This document shows positions 22,820-34,938 of a stretch of DNA of 64,000 nt, in pieces. The position numbers were made by a program, and so were the translations under genes. Source of the stretch: Conoideocrella luteorostrata (taxonomy: Eukaryota; Ascomycota; Sordariomycetes; Hypocreales; Clavicipitaceae); the NCBI GenBank assembly GCA_032433595.1, contig JASWJB010000010.1, positions 186,001 to 250,000 of the forward strand, read 5' to 3'. Below the pieces are notes generated by a model. It was not told the DNA's origin. It worked only from the letters and a program-made list of their open reading frames with translations, and searched no databases. Position 1 is the first letter of the stretch. Every line of letters starts with the position of its first letter.

Positions 22820-23856
22820 AATATCGGTATCGTACGATGATATGCGGGAGAAAAAAGAACCCGCTGCAAAGGTGAATTTCCTCGTCGACTCTAAACCTTG
22901 ATGTTTCTTGTTGGCTCTGTTTTATACAGCGACTTCTTCCCAATAATTCAGTAGTGGCGAACTAGCAGCAAGCTTTGGCGAATGTGACGTACGCAATACT
23001 ATCTCCCAGGAAAAGTGGAAGCCTTTCGTGAGGGTGGATGTCGAGCTATTCGTCAGAGAAGAAAATATTCCAGCAGACAGTCTGAAGTCAATGCCATGGG
23101 TGATATCATGCTTCGCCCGGCAGGCGGGTCGGTCATTGCCTTGGACCTCGGCCATGTGGTATGGAGCCTGTGCCACACTCGCACTAACTTACATGGCCCA
23201 TCAGACCAGACACGAAAATGGATACGGAAGACCTCGGTTCTGCAGCCAGCGTTATCGGTAAGTCTAGCAGCATCCTAGACTAATAATCACCCATGTTGGG
23301 TTTGCTTGCGATGCTCTGAATTAGGCGTAGTCGAGTCCTTCCGGCTTCAAATTCATCGCTGCACGATACCCGGTTAGGCTGGCCCTTGCTGTCTTAGGTA
23401 CGTGGCCTCTAATGTCGAAAATGCCGTATTGAGATAAGCCACAAGGGTCGCCATCGCGTGATAAGTACAAATACTTTGAATGTAAGAAATATTAAATTTC
23501 CAATAAAACATGACTTCCTGCCCGCACTACCGCGGTGAGTGTTGCATTGTGCGACAATTCTTTTCAGTTATTGTGTTGCTCCTTGTCCACAATGTCCACC
23601 AGAGAATCGGGTTTAATTTTTCTTTTCGGGCTGAGGCCGCACCTGCGGCAGCACAAAAGATGGGATGCACCACTGTGGAGGCTTGTCCTTTTGGGCGCTG
23701 ATACACCAGACGCTCCTATTGTGCCCCGCCATTGCCCCTCCAAGTCGCGGAGCAAAGTTGCCTGTGACTTCCCTCAGTACCACAGCGTTGCGAAGAATTT
23801 GACCTTATTTCAACATCTGAATGACTGCAATGTTGGGGTGATATGCTCGCTTAAGA
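22820..23856. promoter_or_regulatory. divergent carrier/palB intergenic region with an uncertain small ORF
   Basis: This 1-kb region separates two divergent genes and should carry both promoters. A plus-strand frame starting MPWVISCFARQAGRSLPW near 23091 runs to a GTAAGT donor at about 23261 and contains one hydrophobic stretch. It matches no family I recognise and has no supported second exon, so I do not call it a gene. A second open frame at 23535-23894 overlaps the palB start and is probably leader sequence. Confidence 0.4.
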
Positions 23857-26797
23857 ATGGAGAGGGAAGCGCAGGTATGTCACATAGCCGTTAATACAAC
23901 CCCGCGCTTGCTCCATAATCTTCCGATGATAATGCCTGGAGCTGGTGAGATCGCTGGAGACAGCTGATATCATCAGAGTATCTCGGTGTTTGTAATATCC
24001 TTGGGAGAGAGCCAACCCTGAGACTAATCATATGGGCTGATGATCAGTTCGAAGAGTCTCTGGCTGCTAAATCTGGTGGCCAGGACGCGCTCAAGCATGC
24101 TATTAAGGCCGCCGAGATGTACATGAAAGCGTCACAGGAAGTGATCGTTAAAACGGATGCGACGCGTCTTAGGAGAAAGTGCGAGGAACTTATCAACCAT
24201 GCTGAAAGGCTCAAGGCTCAGATAGCAGAGACAGGACCGCCTGGCTTGCCACTATCAGCTGGGCCACCGCTGCATATGTCCAAGGCCGCACATATCTTGA
24301 TTCAGGCTTCGATTCTCCATGGAAATGAGTTCCCTCCTTGGGATGGGGATCCCCTCATTGATGAATTCGAGTCATCAACTGCTGGCAATAATGGTTTTAT
24401 GTGCGCTGAACCTGTCCTGGGACGATTACTGGAACACTGTTGAATTGGTAGTTTCTAACTCATGGCGTCGCTATTAGAGATAATACGAAGTTTACCTTAT
24501 CAGCAGCTCAGATCAATAATTTTGCTGCGTGGGTTAAACCAGCGCAGTTGTTCAAGCCGATCGAAACTAATGACATAAAGTCATTTGAGGACAAAATGAT
24601 GCAGATTTCTGACAATAGTGACCTAGTTCAAGATGTTACAACAGATTGTTCTGTTGTAGCCAGTCTCTCAGCTGCTTTAAGTGTTCTTGTCGGGAAGCAC
24701 GCGGTAAGTTAAAATTCCGGGACAACATATTATTTGGCATCGTACTGACTAGACTTTCCCTTCGTTTTGTCGGCAGGTGCTTTCCTCCATATTCCATCCT
24801 TTTAATTACAGAAAGGGTGTGCCAAAATTTTCTCGATCAGGAAAGTATGTGATGAAATTGAACTTCAATGGGTGTGCGAGACGAGTCGCGATTGATGACA
24901 GATTACCTATGTCGCGAACAGACCGAACCATATTCGTTGTCGATAGACACAATCCATACCTTCTGTGGCCAGCACTTTTAGAGAAAGCATATCTGAAAGT
25001 CAGAGGTGGATATGACTTCCCCGGTAGCAACTCTGGTACGGATTTATGGGTACTCATTGGCTGGATCCCGGAGCAGTTATTTCTTCAAAAGTACGTAACC
25101 AATGACATGGTAATGTCGTAACTGCTGTCTTGAATTCGATTCACTAATATTATATTAGGGAGGACGTTGATATTGACGATATTTGGAGACGTATTAAAAC
25201 AGCCTATGACTCCCAGGACGTCGTTGTAACATTAGGGACTGGTCGGATATCGGCAGACGAGGAACAAGTCATGGGACTGATTGGAGAACACGACTACGCG
25301 GTTGAGAGCATCGTCTCTTCCGGAGGCAGTAGGCGTTTATTGATAAAGAATCCGTGGTGTGATGGACCATCAATGACCACAATGGGGTGGTCCACATTCC
25401 ACCCCTCTGGCCAGACTCTTTCTCCGCAGATGTCGCCAGTGGAAGGGGGTCTCGAAAGCCCACGTTCTAGCAGTCGGTTCTGGGTTGCGTTCGAAGACGT
25501 TGCGCAACACTTTGAATCCATGTATCTCAATTGGAACCCGTGTTTGTTTTCTCATCGCCTGGACTATCATTTTCATTGGGAGGTTCCTCCAAGGGTATAC
25601 AAACCTTCTCTTTTGAAAAATCCGCAATTTTTAGTCGTCTCACCAGGGTGTGAGTCTATCTGGATACTCATAAGCCGACACTTCGTTGATGCCGAACTGG
25701 ACATCGCCCGCGGCAGAGGGGACTCCATGGCTGCAGTCGCCCGCCAACTTGGTTTTATGAGCATTCTAGTCTTTGAAAATTCGGGGCATAAAGTTCAGAT
25801 CAGCGATGGAGAGATTTATCGCGGGCCATACGTTGACTCACCGCAGACTTTGGCTCGTCTTGAAACGCAACCCGGACAACTTTACACCATAGTACTCGAC
25901 CAACATGAACTTCCATTGCCCCAATATTCCTTCACAATGTCAGTTTTCTCTCACTGTCCCTTGAAAATGACAGAGGCTTCAGAAACGATGTCACAAATTT
26001 CTGAACGAAATGGAGCTTGGACGAGGAGAACAGCCGGAGGCAATTCAGCATGTGCCACATACTTTCAAAACCCTCAATACAGCCTTTATATCTCTAAGTC
26101 AACCCCTGTGTCCATTCTTCTATCGGCTGACATGACCGACATCCATGTTCATATGGATATCGTGTGGGCGCAGGGAGCTAGAGTGACGGCCGTGAGACTG
26201 AAAGACTTGGTGGCTTCTTCAGGCGAATACCGCCGCGGATGTGCCGTAGCGAATATCGCAATGCTTGAACCTGGAGTTTACACCTTGGTGTGTTCTACAT
26301 TCGACGCTGGCCAACTGGCACGATTTGTCCTGCGTGTTGGTTCGATGGCTCCAATTCGCGTCACGCCCGTGCCAGCAGACGGGGCAGGCAGACTCGTAAC
26401 AAAGGTCCCTCGGCTTTCCCTGTTGGAGGGCGACATGAAATACCGATTACCCGTTGATGCATCTTGGTTGACTAGGGCTAATGTGTCGATACATAGCCTT
26501 GATTTATCACGTCCGGGAGGGAAGATACGGCCTCCAGCATCTCTCACGGTGCGTATATCAGTTATCCATGGTTGGGGTCCGGAACAAGTCACTGTTGCGG
26601 TATCCGGCGAAAACGAATTCCAAGATCCTGCGGTCACTGTACGAACACCTCAATTCGAAATGGAACCCGAGCGCATACGCAGGGAAGGTTTGTGGATGCT
26701 CATTGAGAGTATGGGCACACACAATGTCGCTTCGGCAATAGAAGGGGAGGTTTTGAGCGACTCACCAATACAGATTGGGGCATGGGAGTCCGTATGA
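23857..26797 (+). CDS. palB: calpain-like protease PalB/Rim13
   Basis: Five exons (23857-23874, 24048-24393, 24480-24703, 24777-25090 and 25159-26797) give about 846 aa. The N-terminal MIT domain (ALKHAIKAAEMYMKASQEV) is followed by the calpain core: catalytic Cys178 in TTDCSVVASLSAAL, His345 in IGEHDYAV and Asn365 in LLIKNPWCDG. All three triad residues are present. C-terminal beta-sandwich domains follow (FWVAFEDVAQHFESMYLNWN). In the fungal pH pathway, PalB/Rim13 is recruited by ESCRT-III through its MIT domain and cleaves the zinc-finger factor PacC/Rim101 at alkaline pH. The six-codon first exon MEREAQ was chosen because it has the only suitable ATG and donor upstream of the MIT domain; it is the least certain part. 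The intron at 24394 starts GTTTTA, a weak donor. Confidence 0.93.
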
Positions 26798-27509
26798 ACA
26801 GGAAATAGACGCTTCAGTGCATGTCGAAAATTGATCAATTGAAAACATGTCGCAGGCGTTGCAGCACATCTGCTCTGACAATTATACGGTCTCTATCGTA
26901 ACTGAAAACGTCTGCCCCATTGAATTCAATAACGTGCGACTGTATGCTCATTGCAAAACAAATACCAAACCGAGAACCGTTTGGAGCGCCTGAATGCCAT
27001 GGTACCACGGTGTGCTCGAAGCGTCGGCACTAAGTAAAATGGTGTGGTACAATGAAAACAAAAACAAAACAATTGGACATATCTATGTATCGTAAATTGG
27101 TAGCTAATAAATCACAGGTTATGGCGAACAAAAAACAAGTGGCGTATAGAGCCTGGTATATGAACCCCACAACGCCAAGCATGCCATTCTGTGAGCGAAA
27201 GAAAGCAGTCGATAAAACACACAGAGTTAAGTACTTGTCAGCAGTAGAGTTTCCCGATCCAACTAAATAACGCTTATGACAGAATATTAAAACGAACCCA
27301 GAAGAAAAATAAAAGAACCATGTCCAAACAGTGTACCCATGCCAGTAAGCTGGTATGGGTTGTTTGACAGTGAGGGTTGCACTCTTTATCTAACCAGCAG
27401 TATTCGTTTTGACTAGTCATCCTATTTTGAGAGAAAATTGCTATTTCTTTTGAGGCAATTGCCATGTTCGGGAAGACATGCTGTAGTAGAGGTTGCTTAG
27501 GTCGTCCTA
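26798..27509. other. convergent 3' flanks of palB and the C2H2 gene
   Basis: The region is AT-rich and lies between two convergent genes. The frame at 27052-27270 is Lys-rich and low in complexity, with no recognisable domain. I see no gene. Confidence 0.45.
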
Positions 27510-29084
27510 TTAAGTTGCGACCCCCCGTCTTCGCCGACCACGACTGGGACCATCCGGACGTTGGGCGAGCACCTCTCGAAGCATCGGGTCGTCTTTGTCT
27601 TTATCAACATGATGCACCTTGACGTGACTACAACACCAAGCGGTCAGTATTACCATTTATCTATGCTATTAGCTGAAGGGGCCTCACCGTTGCAAATTGT
27701 CTGGGCGAGGGTACTTATGCTCCTTGTCGAGGCAGAAGGGACAGACATAACCCGGAGAGTCGTGCACTAGACCGTGCCGGATCATTTCGTTCTTTCGTTT
27801 GAACCCTTTGCCTCCTTCACTTCGAGGACAACCGTCAACGGGACAATAATGTGGCCGAGCCGAGGAATGAACATTGGCGTGCGAGTTGAGCAAGTATTGT
27901 GTCTGGAAAGGCGGCGCCGTGCAGCCCTTATATGTGCAACTATAGAGTCCAGCTGGGGGATTCGTAATGCCGTCAATACTCATGCGGTCTGCGACGGAGG
28001 TGGTGGTGGCTGGCGTAGGAGCAGATTGATCCGTGCTAGGCGTTTCGCTTGACGCACTCGTGACGTACTCCGTGCTAGGTCTGTGGTTAAGACCATTGGA
28101 GGTGTAGCAAGAATAAGGACTTGATGCTGGTAAGGAGTGCGGGGAGGGAAGGCTGAGCTGGTAGGTTTCATTTGGAGATATTGGTGGTGATACTTGGGAC
28201 GTTGACATTGGTGGCAAACGTCGCCTTGTGTCAGGTGGAGATCTAGTGAAATGAGCTCCAGAGACATGGAGCAAAGGCATGTCCTTATCCGCAGGCGTTG
28301 GCGGCTCAGAAGGAATATGGTTGATATCGCCAAGTGTAGCTTGTATTGAGGGAAGATTCTGGCCATTGGATTCAGATTTTGGAGAGTCCATCTGCAAAGG
28401 TGGCAAGCCGCTACTCGATGGAGTTAGCATAGCTATAGGGGGTTTATTCGACCTTAGAGATATTGCATCGTATTCGGATGGATCCCGGGAGGAGAGATGG
28501 TAAGTATTAAATATCGGTCGGTCATCACTTATCGACAGATGGCGTGTTGATAATGCAATGTCTGGCGTTTCCCTCGGCACCGATATGCGCCTGGGATCGG
28601 TCGAGACGGCGTGGAGAGCATCAGCCGCCAGATGCTGCAAGCTGGGGCTGGTCCCCGCCCTTGAATAACATGCCGTACTGCCACTCTGTCGAGCATGCAC
28701 AGGTGGCTGGCTAGTTCCCAGGTGTGAAGACAAGTCTTTCGAGAGATTGCCGTCTTGTTCCTCATCGACCCCTGGAAGAGCCCGGCAGCCAGCGACCCGG
28801 GATATGTCAGGGCGGCGACCGTTATCGAGATAGGCTACCAGAACTGCATCCCCTGAGCTGGGGCGAATCTTTGGGCGATTAGACCATTGGGAGTCGTCGA
28901 TGGAAGGAGAACAAAAACTGACTTGAGTGTGAGGTATGTCCGGTGGTGGACTGGGAGAGAGCTCGAGCCTTGGATGCAACGCTTTCATGAGAGGACTATC
29001 CCGTGGAACGACGTCATCGGGGTCGAAGGTCTCGTCAGTTAGTTGCGTATATAGCTGCGAGTGCTGTCCAGCAGCCGCAGTCAT
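27510..29084 (-). CDS. C2H2 zinc-finger transcription factor
   Basis: Two exons, 29084-27688 and 27627-27510, encode about 504 aa. The N-terminal 370 residues are Ser/Pro/Thr-rich and probably disordered. The C-terminal part has three zinc fingers: C-x4-C-x13-H-x3-H (YSCTYKGC...), C-x4-C-x17-H-x3-H (YCPVDGC...FKRKNEMIRH), and a third opened by CPFC whose histidines (RHVKVHH) come from exon 2. After that come VDKDKDDPMLREVLAQRPDG and a basic RGRRRR tail. This arrangement is a conserved fungal C2H2 regulator type, but I cannot assign its targets. The long open frame upstream of the ATG lacks an ATG at its own start (TTG), so 29084 is the likely start. The upstream leader is long, as for many fungal regulators. 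Confidence 0.88.
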
Positions 29085-32000
29085 ACTGGTCAGGTTTGCT
29101 GTAAGCAGCCTCAACTCGCCATGGCCCTCACAAAGGAGGGGAACTCCGGCATGAAGTAAGTGGCAATGCCGCGGCAATCCAGATAGCAGAAGCAGCCGGA
29201 GAAATCTCAAGTCTCTAAGATAGAAGAGAGTTCAATTAACACAATTGGACTAGATGCCCTCAGCGGACAATCTTTTGCTAATTAGTTCAAAAGTCTGCAA
29301 AATTTAATGATGTCCAACGTTGGTGGTTGATACCGTTCACCAAAAGCACTTCTTGCTCGCCGTTTGCCCTCAGTTTTCTCATAGGCCTGATGAAACAAAA
29401 CTTATTTTAGTATCCACGGAGAAGTATTGAAAGGTCTAGCGGCCCGGTATCTTCGGATTGCCTCGTCGATGACTGTCCTCCGACGACGAATATCAACACT
29501 AGTCACAAACACCATTAGAGTTGCTGGGAGTTGGACAATAACATTCCTATTAGCTAAGGGCAAATCAGCGGGGTTAAAAACACATGCATAGTAGTGGCAG
29601 GAAGTATAGGTTCATTCACGGTAAAAGGCGTGTGGAACATATTTTAGGTTATAACGGCGATTAGCGGCGAGATGAGTGCCGCAGGTGAGGATCGTGCGAG
29701 AGACTGCTGCGTACCTGAGCAGATCCGCCGCGATTCAGGCCTGGCTGAACCCTTGACGGGCGACACCTCAAGTTCAATCCGACCCTCTTGTTCCGCACCT
29801 AGGGCAAGATCTCTAGGGCGTCGAAGAGCTGCTAGACGGTCGTGGATGAAGTAGGGAAGTCTTTAGCTACTAAATCGACAACTGTGGGTGACTAGCCGGG
29901 AAGAGTGGCCGGCTTTTGAAACAGGAAAAATGACAAAAATATTTCTACAATTATATGACAAATTTCGAACGACAAATAGGTGGCGGGGAAGAGAATAGGG
30001 ATTGTAAGGAGAGCGTCAACTTATGGGCGTAAGAATGAGTAAGAGGGCAAGGGTGACCGATGAAGACTGGTGGAGTGCAGGATAACGACTAGTTACGTTA
30101 GCAGGAAATGCAGTTTGACGTTCAAAGAGACTGACTAGGCGGGGGGCGGGGGCGGGAAACCAAGAGCGGGTTCAGGTGGAGGACAAAGAAAGAGGTAAAA
30201 TTTGAGCGCATGTAACGGACAGGTTTGGCTGTCTGTACCTACTCAGGTGCGGAGTAGCTACATGAACGGAATATGTCGAAAAAGCGTTGTTCGCCAAGTT
30301 TCCACCAGTGTAATACTGTGGATAGCCTTTAGCGAGGGTTTGTCGTCCATGTTGACATCCACCACAATTCACCATTCAGTATTGTGGCAGGTCCAAATTG
30401 TTTTAATGAAGAAATTATAAAATAAAACAATTTGCTTGTGGCTGAGGCAAGGGAAAAGACTGGAAACGGTAGAGCCTCATTTCAACTAACCGTTGTCTGG
30501 GAAATGATACTGCGCCTCCAATCTCTAGACCGGCCATAATTTGAGGCGAGATGGCTGCGCTTCGAATCGCAAGGGTTGCCAGCGGACGCTGCAGCTTACT
30601 GGGCGGGCAGAAGCCGACATTACCACCGAAAGCTCACCCTCCATCATCGATTGACTTAGGCACTACATGACCTAAGTGCTCACCGACAGGTGAAAAGATT
30701 CCAAGACCACTCAGTGCCGAGTTAAAAGTATTGTGCAGAAGTGCTTACCTCCATAGAAGGGCAGAACAGTCGACTGCACAACCAAGCTCTCTCTATGATG
30801 AGATTGAGCAAAACTCAGTAGGTGCCAGGGGAAATCCATTTGATGGAATACTCCCAGCCACACATTTCTCTTGGTGTGTAGGATGGGCCATTTAAACCTG
30901 CACATAACTCTGGTTGACTCACCTATGAAAGGGCACCAAGACGTGATGATTAAGAATCAATATCGTATGAGCCTAAACACGTCAAGTTCTACCTGAGGGT
31001 GTCGTCGGGAAGCTTTCGGTTGGATTCGAAGCTTGTCGACAGGAAGCTCTAGACTCCCTCCCTTGAGGCAATAAAGGTGAGCACTGCTATGGGTGCCGCT
31101 GGAGAAGATTTCGATACATTCCTAACCCGAACTACCCGGGCAGATTGCTTGGTTCATTTCGGAGATTGATAACTGTGCTTTCTTAAAAAATAATAAGGGG
31201 ATGCAGACTCTGGGAAGTGGGCGCGACATCCTGCTGCCAGCAACAGAGCGACTAGGCTTTGTCGGCTTAAGACCAGTTGTGTGCTACTCAGTGCAGGACT
31301 TCGTCGTACTGCTTCTTACTACGCCGTACTCCGTAGTAGTGGATGAAATGGCAATAATATCGGACGGCTCGGAGCGCAGTAATGGGCTTTGGGCGTCTCC
31401 ACACGCAGAGCAAAGACCCTGGCCCAACCAACAACAGTGCCCATTACGCGTTCTACATCTCATCCAAAAGTCCTCCGAATGGAACAGACATTATTATTAT
31501 AACACGTCTGGTCAAATGTCTAAGCCTCAAAGCCTCAAACCGCCGGTATCGTTGGAACATCCGAGGGTAACCCATCGTTTGCCTCATCAGCTCATGTAGG
31601 CAGGGAAGATGACCTTGGAACAAGGGTCGACATCAGCCCCCCCCCCCCCCCACCAATTTGTAAAGCAATGTGCTCTTCCCGCAAATCGTGACCAACCAGG
31701 CTTGCTGCCCGATTTCATCCTCCCACTTCAAGACGCCTTTAGATACTATCTCATCAAGACGCATAAATGCGGTTTATTACACCTGCTGTTCACCGAGGAC
31801 TATATTTGAGAACAAACGTCGAACTCTTCGGAGTAAATCTGAGGCTTACTAGTATTTAAAGAACGCATGCTTAAGAAGGGGTACCACTTTTGGCCGTGCG
31901 GGTCGGGGAGCCTAGAGGTTGTAACTTAAAAAGGCGCCAGGGTCTGGGGCATCTACCAAAAAGACGCTGTGCTTTGGGGGCAGCATTCGACTTTAGTATA

Positions 32001-33222
32001 CAGTAGTTTGGTTGGGTCTGACACTTGGCAACTGGGTGAAAGCGCAGCTTAAGACGCACCAAATCCACTCAAATTATCAGAGGAGACGTTCCAAGGTCAG
32101 AGAGTTGCACCTTCATCTAACACAGCCCAACCCTGAAGGACTGAATTGCGAGTAACAAGCATCCATGAGTATCACAGCCAATATCTACGTATTCCAGCAA
32201 AAGTACGGAGCACTAAAGGCGCCTAAGCCCTCATACAAAAATCTGCCTACTTGGTTTCAGTATGATTTACACCCACTGATTGTGTCGAAGACGCTTATGT
32301 AGGAACGCGGCGAATTTAGCTTTCGGACTCCATCTCTACTTACCCAGTTAACGAACCTTAAGCACTCTGTAGGGACGGCAAATCGGTAATCAACGAGTGT
32401 GGTAACATCAGTAAGTAAACTGTGCGACGAAAACTCGAATCAGTTTGAGGGGAGCATTTCCGGATGGGTAAATAGCTAAAATAAATATGGGAATTGATCA
32501 CATTGGTCCGTAGAACAAGACAGCTACTGCTGTTTCCCAAAATATTTAAAGCTTATTTACAGCGGACTTGCTAGCTGGGCCTGGAGTTTCACACCACTCT
32601 GATTTCGACGTTACAGACGTAGTACCATGCTTCGGCTCACCAGCTTGTTCTATAGTAGCTGCATGAAGTCATTGTCAATAGTTTTCATTCTTCAATTAGT
32701 ACTTGAATTAGGGTGGTTATGTACTTGTTAGCTGGCCATCCGCGCAACTGAGGCTTAACGTCTACCACGTAAGACACGGTTGTGTCGGGCAGTCCAGGCG
32801 TTAACACGAGACGCTAGAATAACTAACGACTGATTAGTATTATAAATGCACTACGGAGTAGTTATCTACTACAATAAACTATAGGCGGGAAGATATAATA
32901 GTGAATTGCTACTTTGTAGAATTTCCTTCGTTCTTATTCTTTCGTTCCTTTCTTTCCTTTCTTCCCCCCCCGGTTGCCTCTTCCCTGTTATTTCTTTCCT
33001 GTCTATTCTATTCTATTACTATGTAACTATATTCTTCATAGAATGCTTCTTGTTTTCTGCATTGTTTTAGTTGAGAAGCATTTGCAACTATGCACGTACT
33101 GAGACACACGGGGATAAAAGTATGCGCGGCTCTCGGCGTGGAATCTGGCCAGAGGGAGCTAAAACTCAATCCATGTACTAATGTTAGCCAGCTTCCATCA
33201 TAGAATGCGTGTGAACCCAAGC

Positions 33223-33447
33223 GGGGGACAGTTTAACTGAGCCATCGTGGTGGCATTAACTCCGCAAGAGATAATGCCTTAGCGACCAAAAAAAAAAAAA
33301 AAAGTTATATAATTATTATATGGCTTAAATAATTATTTAGTTAATAGATTTTATTAATAATAAGCTTTAATTGCATCTGTGGTGGGCGTTCGAATTAAAG
33401 GGTCAATTGGACAATGTGGACGAAATGGCTCAGTTAAACTGTCCCCC
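33223..33447. mobile_element. MITE-like element with 23-bp terminal inverted repeats
   Basis: The left end 33223-33245 begins GGGGGACAGTTTAACTGAGC, and the right end 33425-33447 is its perfect reverse complement over all 23 bases. The 225-bp element is non-coding and has an AT-rich core that includes a 16-base A run. Size, perfect inverted termini and lack of coding capacity fit a miniature inverted-repeat transposable element. No convincing target-site duplication is visible in the flanks (AAGC left, ACAT right), so the class is not assigned. Confidence 0.65.
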
Positions 33448-33814
33448 ACATGGCACCTTACTCTCTACTATGTTGAGGCGAGTACGGAGCAATTAAAACA
33501 GATCGCCGCTGATACTGTACCTTTCATGCTCGTGATTGGTGTAAGAAAATGGAGCTCCTCACAATGCGACCCTCTGCACTCGCTGCTCCACCCTGTAGAA
33601 TCTTTTAGTTACGAACAGTAACTTGTCCGGATGGTCGTTTGTTTATAACGTCGACTTTTATGCTCGTGACCAGTAAATCTCTTTCAGGTTGCATCATCTA
33701 TTTTCCTAATAGTATTCTTATTCCATCTACTTTGTTTTTTAATTACCGAAACCCTACCTTCTCGAAGACGGGTTATTTACTCCGTAGCATCGTTGTCTTT
33801 ACGGTACGGAGTAC

Positions 33815-33830
33815 GGAGTACATGTACTCC
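33815..33830. repeat. 16-bp perfect palindrome in a TACGGAGTA cluster
   Basis: GGAGTACATGTACTCC is its own reverse complement. It forms the right side of a cluster with two overlapping copies of TACGGAGTA starting at 33805 and 33812. Confidence 0.7.
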
Positions 33831-34938
33831 ATACTAGTGCGACCCTCTGGCTAGCTCACCAACATGATAATTTGGCCTATGAGGCCTCAGGCTTTACCTG
33901 TTCGTCGTGCAACCGGGCTCCACTTTGGATACAAGCATGAAAAGGCGCGTGCGGACGATGACCGAGCTCGCGTAGGCTTCTCATCTGCAATACAATTGGC
34001 CGCGGAGCTCATGCGTGCGGGGTTTGGGGTCCTACTTCCTCCAATAGATTGTATGTCGTCTTGTTGTACACTGTATCTTCAGGTATTAAGTAAGTAGGTG
34101 CCCGTGTCGGGCTGCTAGGGACTGGGCAGAATCCACACGTGCATGAAGTTGGTGTAGCCATTCTCTCCTTGTGTAGGCACGCAGAGTAACTAATCTGAAT
34201 TTCGTTCTCCTTGGGAACCTTGAATCGAATCTTTTGATTATTCGCAACAAGTTTACCTGGGTTCGGTAAACTAAAGCACCTCATTAACATATCTCTTAGC
34301 GACACTCACAATGATTTTTTTTTGGGCAGTGTATTGCCTGACTATCTCGATTTCACTATGATCCGATGACCAAGCCAATAAAAGTTAGCCTTGACTACCA
34401 GTTATGTGGCAAATATAAGTTCATCCTTGCTGAACGATCCTGGCATGGAACGGGAAGTTTATATGAGGCGGACGAGCACAAATCGAAGCTTTCGGCCATG
34501 TTGCTAGTTGATAAAAACAAACAAAATTTTCTCCAGGCATAGCGACCTATTAATGACACTATCAATCTTGGGGTAGATAGTTGACGCGCGTTGGTCAATA
34601 GGCGACAATGCAGAAGTCATCATGGTACTTTTAGTGAGCCTGCCATCACCTTTGAACAGTTGTTATTACGTATGAATTTGACCAGAAAGCGTGAGTAATA
34701 TTTCTCGTCCGCAGGTACCAATGTTGCCATGCAATCGCACATGAAGGCCGAACTTCTATTTTTGTTCAAAGCTGCATGATAACATAAACCCCACCCGAGA
34801 TATGGAGGGGCGTCCTCGCCGTAATCGGAACCCTTGAGACCGCATGTGAAATCTCGTGATGTGACGTGTTTTTGTATTTCCCATTTGAATGCATTTTTCT
34901 TGAACAAAAAAAAAACACCCATCTTATCCAGGCCAGTC

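Larger units (their letters stand above)
29085..34938. other. 5.9-kb gene-poor region
   Basis: No gene could be supported on either strand. The first part is presumably the leader and promoter of the C2H2 gene. The rest contains short, unconserved frames, a 15-base C run (31637-31651), a pyrimidine-rich tract (about 32925-33000), a 16-base A run (33288-33303), a 225-bp inverted-repeat element (33223-33447), and several TACGGAGTA motifs (31327, 32852, 33778, 33805, 33812). It looks like decayed repeat or accessory DNA. Confidence 0.5.
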
